From: an uncultured Lactobacillus sp.
GTDB taxonomy: Bacteria; Bacillota; Bacilli; Lactobacillales; Lactobacillaceae
Direction of reading: 5' to 3'
NCBI GenBank assembly: GCA_910589675.1
Contig: CAJUTO010000001.1
Coordinates: forward strand, 62,001-126,000
Length of the DNA: 64,000 nt
Shown: positions 8,173-17,530 of the stretch, one piece after another
Layout: each line of letters starts with the position of its first letter
Position numbering within the stretch: position 1 is the stretch's first letter
Notes under the pieces: generated by a model
The model's input: only the letters and a program-made list of their open reading frames with translations
Database searches by the model: none
Told to the model about the DNA's origin: nothing
Translations under genes and position numbers: made by a program

Positions 8173-10341
8173 ATGTTATGCGATAACTGTCACGAACGTC
8201 CTGCCTCTATTCATCTTTATACAAATGTAAATGGGCAAGATCGTGAAATCTCATTATGTCAACAATGTTATCAAGAATTGAAAAATCAACAAGGACAAAA
8301 TAATAGTATGAATAATAACAATGCATTTTTTGGCGATTTTGATGATTTATTCAACGCCTTAAATAATAACAACAATGAACAAAATAATCCTCAAGGACAT
8401 AATCCACGCATGCAAATGGGTGGTGGCCGCAGAGGGGGAAACAATGGTGGTCAAAAATCCCTACTCGACCAGTATGGTACAGATTTAACCGACTTAGCAA
8501 AAAAAGGTAAGATTGATCCAGTTATTGGTCGTGATAAAGAAATTGCTCGCGTTATTGAAATTTTAAACAGACGGACTAAAAATAATCCTGTTCTTATCGG
8601 AGAAGCCGGTGTTGGTAAAACTGCTGTTGTTGAAGGCTTAGCACAACAAATTGTCGACGGTTCAGTTCCAGCTAAGCTTCAAGATAAAAGAATCATTTCT
8701 TTAAATATGGTATCAATGGTTCAAGGAACTGGAATTCGCGGTCAATTTGAACAAAGAATGCAACAACTAATCAAAGAATTAGAACAAAACGATAATATCA
8801 TCCTGTTTATTGATGAAATTCATGAATTAGTTGGTGCTGGCAACGCTGAAGGTGGTATGGATGCTGGTAACATTATTAAACCAGCCTTAGCTCGTGGAGA
8901 TTTCCAATTAATTGGTGCTACTACTATTAAGGAATATCGAAACATCGAAAAGGATTCTGCCCTTGCTCGTAGATTCCAACCAGTGGAGGTTAAAGAGCCT
9001 ACAACTGAAGAAACAATTAAGATTTTGCAAGGCATTCGTAAGCGTTACGAAGATTACCACCATGTTCACTATACTGATGAATCTATACAAGCTGCAGTAG
9101 ATCTTTCTTCACGCTACATTCAAGATCGTTTCTTACCTGATAAAGCTATTGATCTTTTAGACGAAGCTGGTTCAAGGATGAATCTCACTATTCCTTATGT
9201 TGATAGTGAAAAAATCAAAGAAAGACTAGATGCTGCTGAAAGCTTAAAGCAAGATGCTTTAAAAAATGAAGATTACGAAAAAGCTGCCTACTATCGTGAT
9301 CAGATTGAAAAGTATGAAAAATTAAAAGATCAGAAAGTAGATCCTGATCAAACACCTAAAATCACTGAAAAGATCATGAATAAGATCGTTGAGGAAAAAA
9401 CTAATATTCCTGTCGGTGACTTACAAAAACAAGAAGAAACTCAATTAAAGAATTTAGCTACTGACCTTAAAGATAATGTAATTGGTCAAAACAAAGCCGT
9501 TGAAACTGTTGCTCGGGCAATAAGACGAAATCGAGTTGGATTTAACAAATCTGGTCGTCCAATCGGCTCATTCTTATTTGTAGGACCTACTGGTGTAGGT
9601 AAAACAGAATTAGCTAAACAATTAGCCAAGCAAATCTTTGGTACAGAAGATGCAATGATTCGATTTGATATGAGCGAATATATGGAACAATACTCTGTAT
9701 CTAAGCTAATCGGATCTGCACCAGGTTATGTAGGTTATGAAGAAGCTGGTCAATTAACAGAAAGGGTACGCCATAATCCATATAGCTTAATTTTATTTGA
9801 TGAAATTGAAAAAGCTCATCCTGATGTACTCCACCTATTCTTGCAAATTCTCGATGATGGCCGCTTAACTGATTCGCAAGGTCGCACAGTTTCCTTTAAA
9901 GATACCATCATCATTATGACTTCTAATGCTGGTCAAGGAATCAAAGAAGCTAGCGTAGGTTTTGCAGCTGAAAACAGTCATCAAGAACAATTTAAGAATA
10001 GCTTAGGTCAATACTTTAAACCTGAATTCTTAAATAGACTTGATGATATAGTTGAATTTAATGCACTTGATAAGAAAGACTTAATCAAGATTGTTGATTT
10101 AATGCTTGCAAACACCAATGATATGGTAAAAGATCAGGGCCTACATATTGATGTTACACCTGAAGCAAAAGAACTTCTTGTCGAAAAAGGTTATGATCCT
10201 TCTATGGGTGCTCGTCCACTTCGTCGTACGATCCAAGAAGAAATTGAAGATAAGGTAGCCGATTATAAACTTGATAATCCAGCTGCTAAAGACCTAAAGG
10301 CTAATGTAGTTGACGGTAAAATAGTAATTAGTGAAAATTAA
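8173..10341 (+). CDS. clpE: ATP-dependent Clp protease ATPase subunit ClpE
   Basis: A Clp/Hsp100 unfoldase that feeds proteins to ClpP or disaggregates them. The N-terminus carries the ClpE-specific four-Cys zinc finger (Cys3, Cys6, Cys29, Cys32). An Asn/Gly-rich linker follows (to about residue 95), then two AAA+ modules with Walker A motifs at about 143 (GEAGVGKT) and 471 (GPTGVGKT). A UVR-like coiled segment ([20 protein letters not shown]) lies between them. The length (722) is normal. It is controlled by the promoter and CIRCE element upstream and ends with its own terminator, so it is probably monocistronic and heat-induced. Confidence 0.97.
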   Translation: MLCDNCHERPASIHLYTNVNGQDREISLCQQCYQELKNQQGQNNSMNNNNAFFGDFDDLFNALNNNNNEQNNPQGHNPRMQMGGGRRGGNNGGQKSLLDQYGTDLTDLAKKGKIDPVIGRDKEIARVIEILNRRTKNNPVLIGEAGVGKTAVVEGLAQQIVDGSVPAKLQDKRIISLNMVSMVQGTGIRGQFEQRMQQLIKELEQNDNIILFIDEIHELVGAGNAEGGMDAGNIIKPALARGDFQLIGATTIKEYRNIEKDSALARRFQPVEVKEPTTEETIKILQGIRKRYEDYHHVHYTDESIQAAVDLSSRYIQDRFLPDKAIDLLDEAGSRMNLTIPYVDSEKIKERLDAAESLKQDALKNEDYEKAAYYRDQIEKYEKLKDQKVDPDQTPKITEKIMNKIVEEKTNIPVGDLQKQEETQLKNLATDLKDNVIGQNKAVETVARAIRRNRVGFNKSGRPIGSFLFVGPTGVGKTELAKQLAKQIFGTEDAMIRFDMSEYMEQYSVSKLIGSAPGYVGYEEAGQLTERVRHNPYSLILFDEIEKAHPDVLHLFLQILDDGRLTDSQGRTVSFKDTIIIMTSNAGQGIKEASVGFAAENSHQEQFKNSLGQYFKPEFLNRLDDIVEFNALDKKDLIKIVDLMLANTNDMVKDQGLHIDVTPEAKELLVEKGYDPSMGARPLRRTIQEEIEDKVADYKLDNPAAKDLKANVVDGKIVISEN

Positions 10342-10353
10342 TTATTTAGGAGC

Positions 10354-10392
10354 AAATAAGAGTAACAGGTTCCGTGACTCTTATTTTTATTT
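10354..10392 (+). terminator. Terminator after clpE
   Basis: A ten-base stem (10354-10363 with 10377-10386) is followed by a T-rich run shortly after the clpE stop. Confidence 0.8.
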
Positions 10393-10463
10393 TTATAAAT
10401 TCTGCAAAAAGGTTATACTTAAATTGGGATTTTAAAGACACATTATATATCGAGGTTATAAAT

Positions 10464-10745
10464 ATGATGCATTTAATTGATGTTACAAATAGCTACCGTG
10501 ATTTAGTCCAAAGACAATTAGCAGCTACTAATAGTCAATTCGTAAAAGTTTACTCTTTAGGTAATACCACAGTAGTATACAGCGAAACAGCTGATAAAAT
10601 TGAAATCGTTATGGAAAATCATAAACGTCCTATTAGACAAGATGAAGTAGAATTTGTTATTAAGCGTCTAATTCATGAAGATCGAATTTATGATATAACA
10701 GTTGATAAAAGTAGAAAAATCATTTCTATCACTTGTGATCGTTAA
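10464..10745 (+). CDS. DUF1827-family protein
   Basis: A conserved protein of Lactobacillales with no known function. ATG at 10464 is chosen because GAGG (10452-10455) sits eight bases upstream; an earlier in-frame start would lie inside the clpE terminator. The 93-residue product (starting MMHLIDVTNSYRDLV) is soluble and mixed alpha/beta, matching my memory of DUF1827. It is a single-gene unit between the clpE terminator and a strong bidirectional terminator. Confidence 0.75.
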   Translation: MMHLIDVTNSYRDLVQRQLAATNSQFVKVYSLGNTTVVYSETADKIEIVMENHKRPIRQDEVEFVIKRLIHEDRIYDITVDKSRKIISITCDR

Positions 10746-10751
10746 AATCGC

Positions 10752-10783
10752 AAAAAGCCGTGGAGTTGCTCCACGGCTTTTTT
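10752..10783. terminator. Bidirectional terminator between DUF1827 gene and prfC
   Basis: A perfect nine-base GC-rich stem (GCCGTGGAG / CTCCACGGC, three-base loop), with five A before and six T after, serves both convergent genes. Confidence 0.92.
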
Positions 10784-10788
10784 CTATC

Positions 10789-12357
10789 TTATAATCTTGA
10801 AGTCAATTCAACATCAGGATACTTATCTTTAAACCATCTCTCAGCAAATGCATTTTCAAATAAGAACAATGGCTCACCATCCCGATCTTTAACCAATAAG
10901 TTACGGGATGATGACATTTTAGGATCTAATTGATCCGGGTTAATCCAACGAGCCACACGGTTTCCTAATGTATGGAGCTCAACTTCTGAATTGTATTCAT
11001 TTTTCATTCTGAAAGAGAATACTTCAAATTGTAATTGACCAACTGCCCCCAAAATATAATCATCAGTTGAATAGCCACGATAAAGTTGAATCGCACCTTC
11101 CTGAACTAATTGATTCATCCCTTTATGGAATGATTTTTGCTTCATAACATTTTTAGCAGTTACTCGCATAAAAATTTCAGGCGTAAATTGTGGTAACTCT
11201 GGATAGACAATTTTCTTCTTTCCAGCATAAATTGAGTCACCAATCTGAAAATTACCCGTATCATACAAACCAACTATATCTCCAGCTACTGCATCAGAAA
11301 CTTGTACACGTTCACTAGACATAAACTCAGTTGCATTATTTAATCTAACAGGCTTACCAGTTCGAGCTAAAGTTACATCAATTCCCTTTTTAAATTCACC
11401 GCTTCCAATTCTTACAAAAGCAATTCGATCACGGTGGTTAGGATTCATGTTTGCCTGAATTTTAAATACAAAGCCAGAGAATTCTGGATCATCTGCAGCT
11501 AGCTTTTCATCGTCATTAACCACATGTTCTTGAGGAGCAGGTGCTAAATTAACAAAACTATCCAAGAAAGTTTCTACACCAAAATTAGTTAAAGCAGACC
11601 CAAAGAAGACTGGTGTTTGATCTCCTCTTAAAATCTTATCTTTGTCAAAAGTATTTCCAGCTTCTTTCAACAAGTCAATATCATCTAAAGTTGATTGGTA
11701 TAGACTATCCTGTGCTAAAGCCTCATCTTCAGATAATTTACCATTTTCATCTAATGGTAAATAGCGATCATCTTCATCTTTTCGATAGAGTTCAACCCGA
11801 TTGTTTGCAATGTCGTATAAGCCTTTTAATTGCTTTCCCATACCAATTGGCCAGTTCATTGCTACACCTTCAATGCCTAGCAAATCTTCTAATTCAGCAA
11901 TTAAGTCTAGTGGTTCACGTCCATCCCGATCTAATTTGTTCATGAAAGTAAAGATCGGAATACCTCTCTTCTTTACAACTTTAAACAGCTTTTTAGTTTG
12001 AGGTTCGATACCTTTAGCAGAATCAATAACCATTACTGCAGCATCAACAGCCATTAAGGTCCGATAGGTATCTTCAGAGAAATCTTGGTGTCCAGGAGTA
12101 TCTAGAATATTAATTCTCTTTCCTTGGTATTCAAATTGCATTACTGAACTAGTAACTGAAATACCACGCTTTTTTTCAATTGCCATCCAGTCACTAGTTG
12201 CATAGTGACCACTTTTACGTGCTTTAACTGTACCTGCGCTTCGAATTACTCCACCAAAAAGGAGCATTTGTTCAGTAATTGTAGTCTTACCCGCATCCGG
12301 GTGAGAAATAATCGCAAATGTGCGTCTTTTTTTCACTTCATCCGTTAACTTTGTCAT
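10789..12357 (-). CDS. prfC: Peptide chain release factor 3
   Basis: RF3 is a translational GTPase that removes RF1/RF2 from the ribosome after peptide release. The 522-residue product has the GTPase motifs SHPDAGKTT (G1), DTPGHQDF (G3) and NKLD (G4). It also has the RF3-type [21 protein letters not shown] switch region and a full C-terminal domain. It overlaps the upstream CBS-domain gene by one base (TAATG). The length is that of RF3, not of EF-G or TetM. Confidence 0.96.
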   Translation of the reverse strand: MTKLTDEVKKRRTFAIISHPDAGKTTITEQMLLFGGVIRSAGTVKARKSGHYATSDWMAIEKKRGISVTSSVMQFEYQGKRINILDTPGHQDFSEDTYRTLMAVDAAVMVIDSAKGIEPQTKKLFKVVKKRGIPIFTFMNKLDRDGREPLDLIAELEDLLGIEGVAMNWPIGMGKQLKGLYDIANNRVELYRKDEDDRYLPLDENGKLSEDEALAQDSLYQSTLDDIDLLKEAGNTFDKDKILRGDQTPVFFGSALTNFGVETFLDSFVNLAPAPQEHVVNDDEKLAADDPEFSGFVFKIQANMNPNHRDRIAFVRIGSGEFKKGIDVTLARTGKPVRLNNATEFMSSERVQVSDAVAGDIVGLYDTGNFQIGDSIYAGKKKIVYPELPQFTPEIFMRVTAKNVMKQKSFHKGMNQLVQEGAIQLYRGYSTDDYILGAVGQLQFEVFSFRMKNEYNSEVELHTLGNRVARWINPDQLDPKMSSSRNLLVKDRDGEPLFLFENAFAERWFKDKYPDVELTSRL

Positions 12358-13223
12358 TAATCTTTAGCTTCTTCCTTTTCTTGTTTTTCTGGAATTGTGA
12401 GCAGCAGTGTTAATAAACGAGAACCTTTCATTCGTCTCGTGGTTAAAACCATCCCATTATCAAGTTTAACGCTCAACTTCTCTCCCTTAGCGGGAATTAG
12501 ACCTAATTTAGTAATTACATATCCAGCAACAGTATCCACATTTTCCATTGCCAAATCAGTTCCAAATTCTTCATTGAAGTCAGCTAAAGGCATTTTTCCA
12601 TAAATAACATACTCTCTTGGCCCAATTTTTGAAAATAATACCTCAGCCTTATCAACTTCATCGTCAATATCGCCGACAATTTCTTCAATTAAATCTTCAA
12701 TTGTTGCGAGTCCAACAACGCCGCCGTACTCATCAGTCAAAATAGCAAGCTGTCTTTGGGTCTCCTGCATCTCGACTAACAATTCTCCTAATTCAATAGT
12801 TTCAGGTGCAAATAAAGGCTTAAACATAACCTGATCGTAGTCTAGCTTATCAAAACCAACTTTATGAGCTTTTCGTAAGACAGTTCTAATATGAATGACG
12901 CCTACAATCTTATCTTTATCTCCATCATAAACAGGCACTCTTGAATAAGGCTCTTTTAAGATCTTATCTAAGTTTTCTTGAAAACTATCATTAATATCGA
13001 CCATGAAAGCATCAGTTCGAGGCACCATTACTTCTCGTGCCATCTTTTCCTCAAATTCAAGAATACCTTCCATCATTGAATATTCACGATCGCTGATTTC
13101 TTTTTGCTCATGTAATTTATTTAAAATTTTATTTAGCTTACGTTGGCCATCGATATCTTCATCGCCACGAAATTTAGCTCTTAATTTGCTAAATATATCC
13201 CCCGCACCGGGATCACTACTCAT
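12357..13223 (-). CDS. CBS-domain HlyC/CorC-type protein without membrane domain
   Basis: A cytosolic protein with two tandem CBS domains (about residues 55-190) and a C-terminal CorC_HlyC domain ([18 protein letters not shown] and onward). It lacks the DUF21 membrane part of larger CorC proteins and resembles the short CorC/YbeX class, whose roles in metal transport or ribosome maintenance are unsettled. The ATG at 13223 follows an AGAAAGAGAG ribosome site; an in-frame ATG at 13262 has none and lies very near a TATAAT box. It is coupled to prfC by a one-base overlap. Confidence 0.83.
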   Translation of the reverse strand: MSSDPGAGDIFSKLRAKFRGDEDIDGQRKLNKILNKLHEQKEISDREYSMMEGILEFEEKMAREVMVPRTDAFMVDINDSFQENLDKILKEPYSRVPVYDGDKDKIVGVIHIRTVLRKAHKVGFDKLDYDQVMFKPLFAPETIELGELLVEMQETQRQLAILTDEYGGVVGLATIEDLIEEIVGDIDDEVDKAEVLFSKIGPREYVIYGKMPLADFNEEFGTDLAMENVDTVAGYVITKLGLIPAKGEKLSVKLDNGMVLTTRRMKGSRLLTLLLTIPEKQEKEEAKD

Positions 13224-13338
13224 CTTTAAATTCTCTCTTTCTATTGATGTGTTAAGGCCCATTTTAACTACAATTATCGGTAATTATATCACATGCAAAT
13301 ATATGATAAAATAAGGAACAAGAAATGGGGTCCTATAG

Positions 13339-13800
13339 ATGAAAAAACAAAACATCTACTTAGTCTTTACTTTTTTACTATTAATTCCGTATCTTTGCAG
13401 TTTAACCTTAATTGGTATCTGTTACAATGCTCTAGTTAGACACTCTAGTGATATTCTTAGAAGTTTTATTGGTGCCTTAGTTGGTGCAATTATTATGTTT
13501 GCAATTAAGGCCACTATTCAGCGTCCACTTGATTTAGTCTCTGATGAAGTACCAAATAACTTGTTTAAACAGATTTTACGTTTTTATAGTATTCGTAGAC
13601 GTAAATTTCTACTTATTTGTAATTGTTTAGTTGACTTTGCCCTCTGCTGGCTTGCCATGGACTTAGTAAGAAAATTCTTCTCACTATCTTTTATTATTGG
13701 CAATTCCGTTGGGATAGTCTTATTGATCATGCTAATTTCAACATGTATTGGCGCTTATATTGAATATGATAATCTTTCTATTGACCCTAAACAGAAGTAA
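13339..13800 (+). CDS. Hypothetical membrane protein, 153 aa
   Basis: I do not recognise the family. The 153-residue product has about four hydrophobic segments (near residues 9-27, 40-55, 92-108 and 118-138) separated by basic loops such as FYSIRRRK, so it should be an integral membrane protein with the loops inside. It has its own unit, divergent from the CBS/prfC operon and converging on the unknown gene at 13801, whose stop codon it abuts. No terminator hairpin separates the two. Confidence 0.7.
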   Translation: MKKQNIYLVFTFLLLIPYLCSLTLIGICYNALVRHSSDILRSFIGALVGAIIMFAIKATIQRPLDLVSDEVPNNLFKQILRFYSIRRRKFLLICNCLVDFALCWLAMDLVRKFFSLSFIIGNSVGIVLLIMLISTCIGAYIEYDNLSIDPKQK

Positions 13801-14298
13801 TTATTTTGAACTTTCTTCAGAACTGGTATCTAGATATAAAATCTGGGCCAGTTCTTTTGTTTCTAAGTTTAATTTAGCTAAAACATATGGTTTTTCACTA
13901 TCGCCTAAATTTTCGTACATAGTAATGCCATCTTTTGACAATTTATCTAAAAAAGTAGGAATAACAAAATTTAAAGGTTGGCTAAAGAAAGCTAAATTAC
14001 TATCTGGTGTATTAATTTCTGCAATTTCTGAAGCAGGTAATTCAAATTTATTTAATCCTGCAACAGGCATTTGTTTGTCATCAGCCAAGATTCCATACCA
14101 AAACATAAAGTTTTCTGGTCCAAATACCACCAAGCTTGCTCGTTCATTTTCATACCCATTGTCTTTGATAAACTTTTGGAATACAGGATCATTTTCCATC
14201 TCTTGAATAGCAGCTGTATATGTCTTATTTTCGTCAATTTGATTTGGCATAAAAACCTTACCGATAAAGTTATGTGCCGAGTATTTTTCTTTCTTCAT
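13801..14298 (-). CDS. Hypothetical protein, 165 aa, possibly GyrI-like
   Basis: A soluble 165-residue protein of unknown function. The central stretch [16 protein letters not shown] followed by [12 protein letters not shown] resembles the effector-binding (GyrI-like) fold, where an aromatic strand precedes a strand ending in the Pro-Ala turn; this is a weak impression. A GGGGAGA ribosome site precedes the ATG and is shared with the 3' end of the upstream DUF402 gene, which overlaps by 29 bases. The two genes are therefore probably co-transcribed. Confidence 0.6.
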
Positions 14299-14860
14299 TT
14301 TCTCTCCCCTTAAAAAAGCTTCGATCTAAGTCAGGACGTAATTGGTTATAGCGTTCATACCAAATTTGTACAAACTTTCTAGCAAACGGTCCCTTCTTTT
14401 GATCAATCCAATCTAATAATTCAAAACTAGTACTACGCAAAATACTATCAATCTCTTCGCTATAATGCCAGCGTTTTTTGTTCATTGCATACTCATCGGC
14501 ATCTAGAAGTCTTTTTTCTCCATCTGGAAAAACTTTAATATCTAGATCATAGTCGATATATTTTAATGCTTCTCGATCTAAAATAAATGGACTAGCTAAA
14601 TTTGCATAGTATGCAACACCATCTGGCCTAAGCATTGCTATCACATTAAACCAAAGTTTACGATGAAAATAAACAATTGCTGGTTCACGACTAATCCATT
14701 TTCTACCGTCTTCTTCGGTAATTAAAGTCCGATCATTAACGCCAATAATAATATTTTATTCTGTTTTAACTACCATAGTGTCACGCCAATTTCGGTGTAG
14801 CGTACCATTATGTTTATAACTTTGTATTGCGATATAATCGCCTTCACGAGGCATCTCCAT
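14270..14860 (-). pseudogene. DUF402 nucleoside tri-/diphosphatase (Ntdp-like) interrupted by a TAA codon
   Basis: The frame from ATG at 14860 (ribosome site GGAGG eight bases upstream) reads [19 protein letters not shown], then [11 protein letters not shown]. An in-frame TAA at 14758-14756 (codon 35) follows, after which the same frame continues [20 protein letters not shown] through to 14270. Both halves match the DUF402 (YgaC/Ntdp) family, which hydrolyses nucleoside di- and triphosphates. A change of GAA to TAA would explain the stop. The 124-codon downstream part starting at ATG 14644 might be translated from an internal start, but it lacks the conserved N-terminal strands. The C-terminus is slightly longer than the family norm. 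Sequencing error is possible. Confidence 0.82.
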
Positions 14861-14896
14861 GATATTCGCCTCCTAACTAAATATTATACCAGCAAA

Positions 14897-15712
14897 TTAA
14901 TATTCATCTATTTCTTCTAAATTTACTACTTCACCACTTAAAAAACTATCAATCTCTCCACTGGAAAAACCATGTTGAAATAAGTATCTTTTAACTTTCT
15001 GTCTTCTCTTAAAGTCATCATCTCTTCGATAACGACGCCAAGCTTTAATTCCTTGTTTTTTCAAGGCCTCTAGTTGATCATCTTCTGTACTTTCTAAATC
15101 TAACTGATCAACTACAAGTTCTCCTAGCTCTTGGTTAAAACCATGTGTTTGTAGTTTTTTTAGCGCTTTTTGCTTAATTTCTTTATACGACATTTTTCCT
15201 ACTTGATGACCAATTGAATGTATTAAGCGCATACCAGCTTCTATCCATTCTTCATCATCTACTTCATAAAGAGAATCCTGAATAATATCGTTAGCTACAC
15301 CTTTTTGTTTTAATTTACTACTAATTGATCTTGGGCCATCTTTTCCTACTCTAAGGTTATTCTGGATAAATAAGCGTGCAAAATTATTATCATCAAGATA
15401 ATTTAATTCTATTAAGTTTTCTATAGCACTTTGACTAGCTTCTGGACTAATCCCCTGCTTATTTAAATAAGTTAAAACTTCATATACACTACGCGGCTGA
15501 TAGCTTAAATAAGATATAGCTAGCTGGAGCGCATGACTATCTGCTTCAGCTTTTTTTATTTTTTCAATATCTTCAAGGCTTAGTTCAGTTCCTTTTAACA
15601 GTCTTTTTTCAGCTAAGGTTCTTTCACTGACACTGAAGGCATATTCATTATCAATAAAAATATTATAGCGTCCCTTCCGCTTTTGTGTACTAATCTTAGT
15701 AATAATTGGCAT
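14897..15712 (-). CDS. recX: Regulatory protein RecX
   Basis: RecX caps and disassembles RecA filaments. The 271-residue product is of the long Firmicute type with repeated three-helix RecX modules: SYQPRSVYEVLTYL, YLDDNNFARLFIQNNL (with D-D-x-x-F-A) and GPRSISSKLKQKGV. ATG at 15712 (MPIITKIS) is preferred over a GTG two codons earlier because of its spacing from GAAGG. It is divergent from the rlmD-like gene at 15841. Confidence 0.93.
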   Translation of the reverse strand: MPIITKISTQKRKGRYNIFIDNEYAFSVSERTLAEKRLLKGTELSLEDIEKIKKAEADSHALQLAISYLSYQPRSVYEVLTYLNKQGISPEASQSAIENLIELNYLDDNNFARLFIQNNLRVGKDGPRSISSKLKQKGVANDIIQDSLYEVDDEEWIEAGMRLIHSIGHQVGKMSYKEIKQKALKKLQTHGFNQELGELVVDQLDLESTEDDQLEALKKQGIKAWRRYRRDDDFKRRQKVKRYLFQHGFSSGEIDSFLSGEVVNLEEIDEY

Positions 15713-15840
15713 TATCACACCTTCTTCATTTTTTTATTTCTTCTATATTATAATAAATTAAATACTTGTATCACTTGAAAATAACGCTTATGCTTATTGT
15801 GACACTTTTTTCATGAATCAATCGAAATGAGGGCCTTATT

Positions 15841-17220
15841 TTGACAAAATTTACTAAAAACAAACAAGAAAAAAATATTATCATCACTATTAAACGCTTG
15901 GGTATTAATGGTGAAGGTATTGGATACTATAAAAAGAAAATTATTTTTATTCCTGGTGCGCTTCCAAATGAGGTAGTTGTTGCTAAGATCGTTGATCGCC
16001 ATCCACACTATCTGGAAGGTGAATTAGTAAGAATTAAAGAAAAATCTCCTGACAGAGTTACCTTTCCTAAAGGAGTTGATCCTGCAGTTGGTGGATTAGA
16101 ACTCGCACACCTTTCTTATCCAAAACAACTTGAATTTAAACAACACCTAATTCTAGAATCGCTTGGAAAATATCATCCAAGAGACTATATTAAATATAAA
16201 GTTAAAAAGACAATTCCTGCACCAAACGCTTGGAATTATCGAAATAAAGCTCAATATCAAATTGAATTTAATAAGGGGAAGAGTAAACTTGGTCTCTATG
16301 CTCCTAATTCCCGTCGTCTTATTGACCTGCCTGATATGCCTACTCAAATAAAAGAGACTCAAAAAGTAGAACGTGAAATTAAGAAACTAATCGATAAACT
16401 TCACATCCGAATTGCCGACTTTAGACGTCATACCGATGGAATTAAAACCATTGCCGTTCGTCAAAGCAATGCTACTGGTGAAATTCAGGTAACTTTAATT
16501 ACAATTGGTAAAAAAATTAAAGATCTCAAGTTACTTGCTAGTCATATTATGAAACTTCCGAATGTAGTTTCTGTTTTCCAAAATGAAACTCAATGGCAAA
16601 ATCCTCAAGTTTGGGGCAATAAAACTATTAAATTGTTCGGAAAGTCACATATTACAGAAGAAATACTAGGTAAAAAATTTAAGCTTTCACCACGCGCATT
16701 TTTCCAGCTTAACCCTGAACAAACTACTACTCTTTACTCAGAAGCCCTTAAATATCTTGACTTAACTCCTGATCAAACTTTGATCGATGCTTATGCGGGC
16801 GTTGGTACTTTGGGAATCTTAGCTAGCGATCAAGTAAGACAGGTTATTGGAATTGAATCTATTCCTGAAGCCGTAATCGATGCTCAAGAAAACTGCCGCT
16901 TAAATCATGTAAGAAATGCGGAATATATTCAAGGAAATGTAGAAAAATTACTTCCAGAACTAAAAAATCAAGGTGTTCCAATTAATGCATTAATCGTCGA
17001 CCCTCCACGTACAGGATTAAGCAAAAAGTTAATTAAAACTCTACTTGAAGTAAAGCCTGAAACCTTTGTTTATGTTTCTTGTAACCCAGCTACTCTTGCA
17101 AAAGATTTAGTTCTTCTAAGTGACGCTTATGATGTTAGGGTAATTCAACCGGTTGATATGATGCCACAAACACCACGTTGGGAAGGCGTTACCAAACTAG
17201 TTTTAAGAAAAAATAAGTAA
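15841..17220 (+). CDS. rlmD: 23S rRNA (uracil-C5)-methyltransferase, RlmD/RumA/RlmCD type
   Basis: Uses S-adenosylmethionine to methylate uracil C5 in 23S rRNA. The start is TTG at 15841, seven bases after GAGGG. The 459-residue protein has an N-terminal TRAM domain (ITIKRLGINGEGIGYY), a central RNA-binding part and the methyltransferase domain. That domain shows LIDAYAGVGTLGI (AdoMet binding), IVDPPRTGLSKK and the catalytic SCNPATLAKDL with nucleophile Cys. The iron-sulfur Cys cluster of E. coli RumA is not evident, as in Bacillus homologues. The exact target base (747 and/or 1939) cannot be read from sequence. Confidence 0.93.
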   Translation: MTKFTKNKQEKNIIITIKRLGINGEGIGYYKKKIIFIPGALPNEVVVAKIVDRHPHYLEGELVRIKEKSPDRVTFPKGVDPAVGGLELAHLSYPKQLEFKQHLILESLGKYHPRDYIKYKVKKTIPAPNAWNYRNKAQYQIEFNKGKSKLGLYAPNSRRLIDLPDMPTQIKETQKVEREIKKLIDKLHIRIADFRRHTDGIKTIAVRQSNATGEIQVTLITIGKKIKDLKLLASHIMKLPNVVSVFQNETQWQNPQVWGNKTIKLFGKSHITEEILGKKFKLSPRAFFQLNPEQTTTLYSEALKYLDLTPDQTLIDAYAGVGTLGILASDQVRQVIGIESIPEAVIDAQENCRLNHVRNAEYIQGNVEKLLPELKNQGVPINALIVDPPRTGLSKKLIKTLLEVKPETFVYVSCNPATLAKDLVLLSDAYDVRVIQPVDMMPQTPRWEGVTKLVLRKNK

Positions 17221-17232
17221 TTATATTAATTT

Positions 17233-17258
17233 AAGCAGTCGATGTGACTGCTTTTTTT
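17233..17258 (+). terminator. Terminator after rlmD
   Basis: The stem AAGCAGTC/GACTGCTT with a five-base loop is followed by a T run. Confidence 0.85.
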
Positions 17259-17266
17259 GTGCTTAT

Positions 17267-17304
17267 AAAAAAGGTTGTAGACTGCCTGGTCTACAACCTT
17301 TTTT
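17267..17304 (-). terminator. Strong terminator ending the minus-strand unit downstream of mvaS
   Basis: A perfect 16-base stem (17267-17282 with 17289-17304, six-base loop) bounded by six A and six T. On the minus strand it directly follows the candidate RNA at 17305-17495, and it would also end mvaS read-through. Confidence 0.88.
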
Positions 17305-17495
17305 CAAGTGGATGAGGTAAATACTATCTAGCGCCATAACGTCAGTATCTGGGTTTGATATTATGACTTGATCAACATCACTTGTTTGCATCTGTATTGA
17401 ATAACGACTATTTGATCTTACTAAGAGAATCTTGTCTTTAAAACACTACAATCTGGAGATAAAAACTATTTACAATATTATTCTACCTCTCCACA
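17305..17495 (-). ncRNA. Candidate structured small RNA with paired ends (6S-like architecture)
   Basis: The gap between mvaS and rlmD has no good coding frame. On the minus strand a promoter (TTGTAT, 16 bases, TATAAT at 17507-17502) predicts a start near 17495. The first bases, GUGGAGAGGUA (17494-17484), pair with UACCUCAUCCAC (17319-17308) with one bulged A. An AAUA/UAUU extension continues the stem. A strong terminator follows directly. The resulting closed RNA of about 190 nt resembles 6S RNA in size and end-pairing, but I could not confirm conserved 6S sequence. An inner GAUCAA/UUGAUC stem is possible. Confidence 0.5.
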
Positions 17496-17501
17496 CATCT
17501 T

Positions 17502-17529
17502 ATTATAACAACTATGTAAGCGAATACAA
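17502..17529 (-). promoter_or_regulatory. Promoter of the candidate small RNA
   Basis: On the minus strand TTGTAT (17529-17524) and TATAAT (17507-17502) are 16 bases apart, directly after the mvaS stop codon. Confidence 0.6.
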
Positions 17530-17530
17530 G

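Noticed and set aside
8820..9100. Several antisense or shifted frames of 60-71 codons within clpE.
   Set aside because: They are shadows of a complete, motif-verified clpE frame and lack ribosome sites.
17265..17393. A 42-codon minus-strand frame (MQTSDVDQVIIS...) inside the mvaS-rlmD gap.
   Set aside because: It has no ribosome site before its ATG and its last codons run through the terminator hairpin. The end-paired RNA structure explains the region better.
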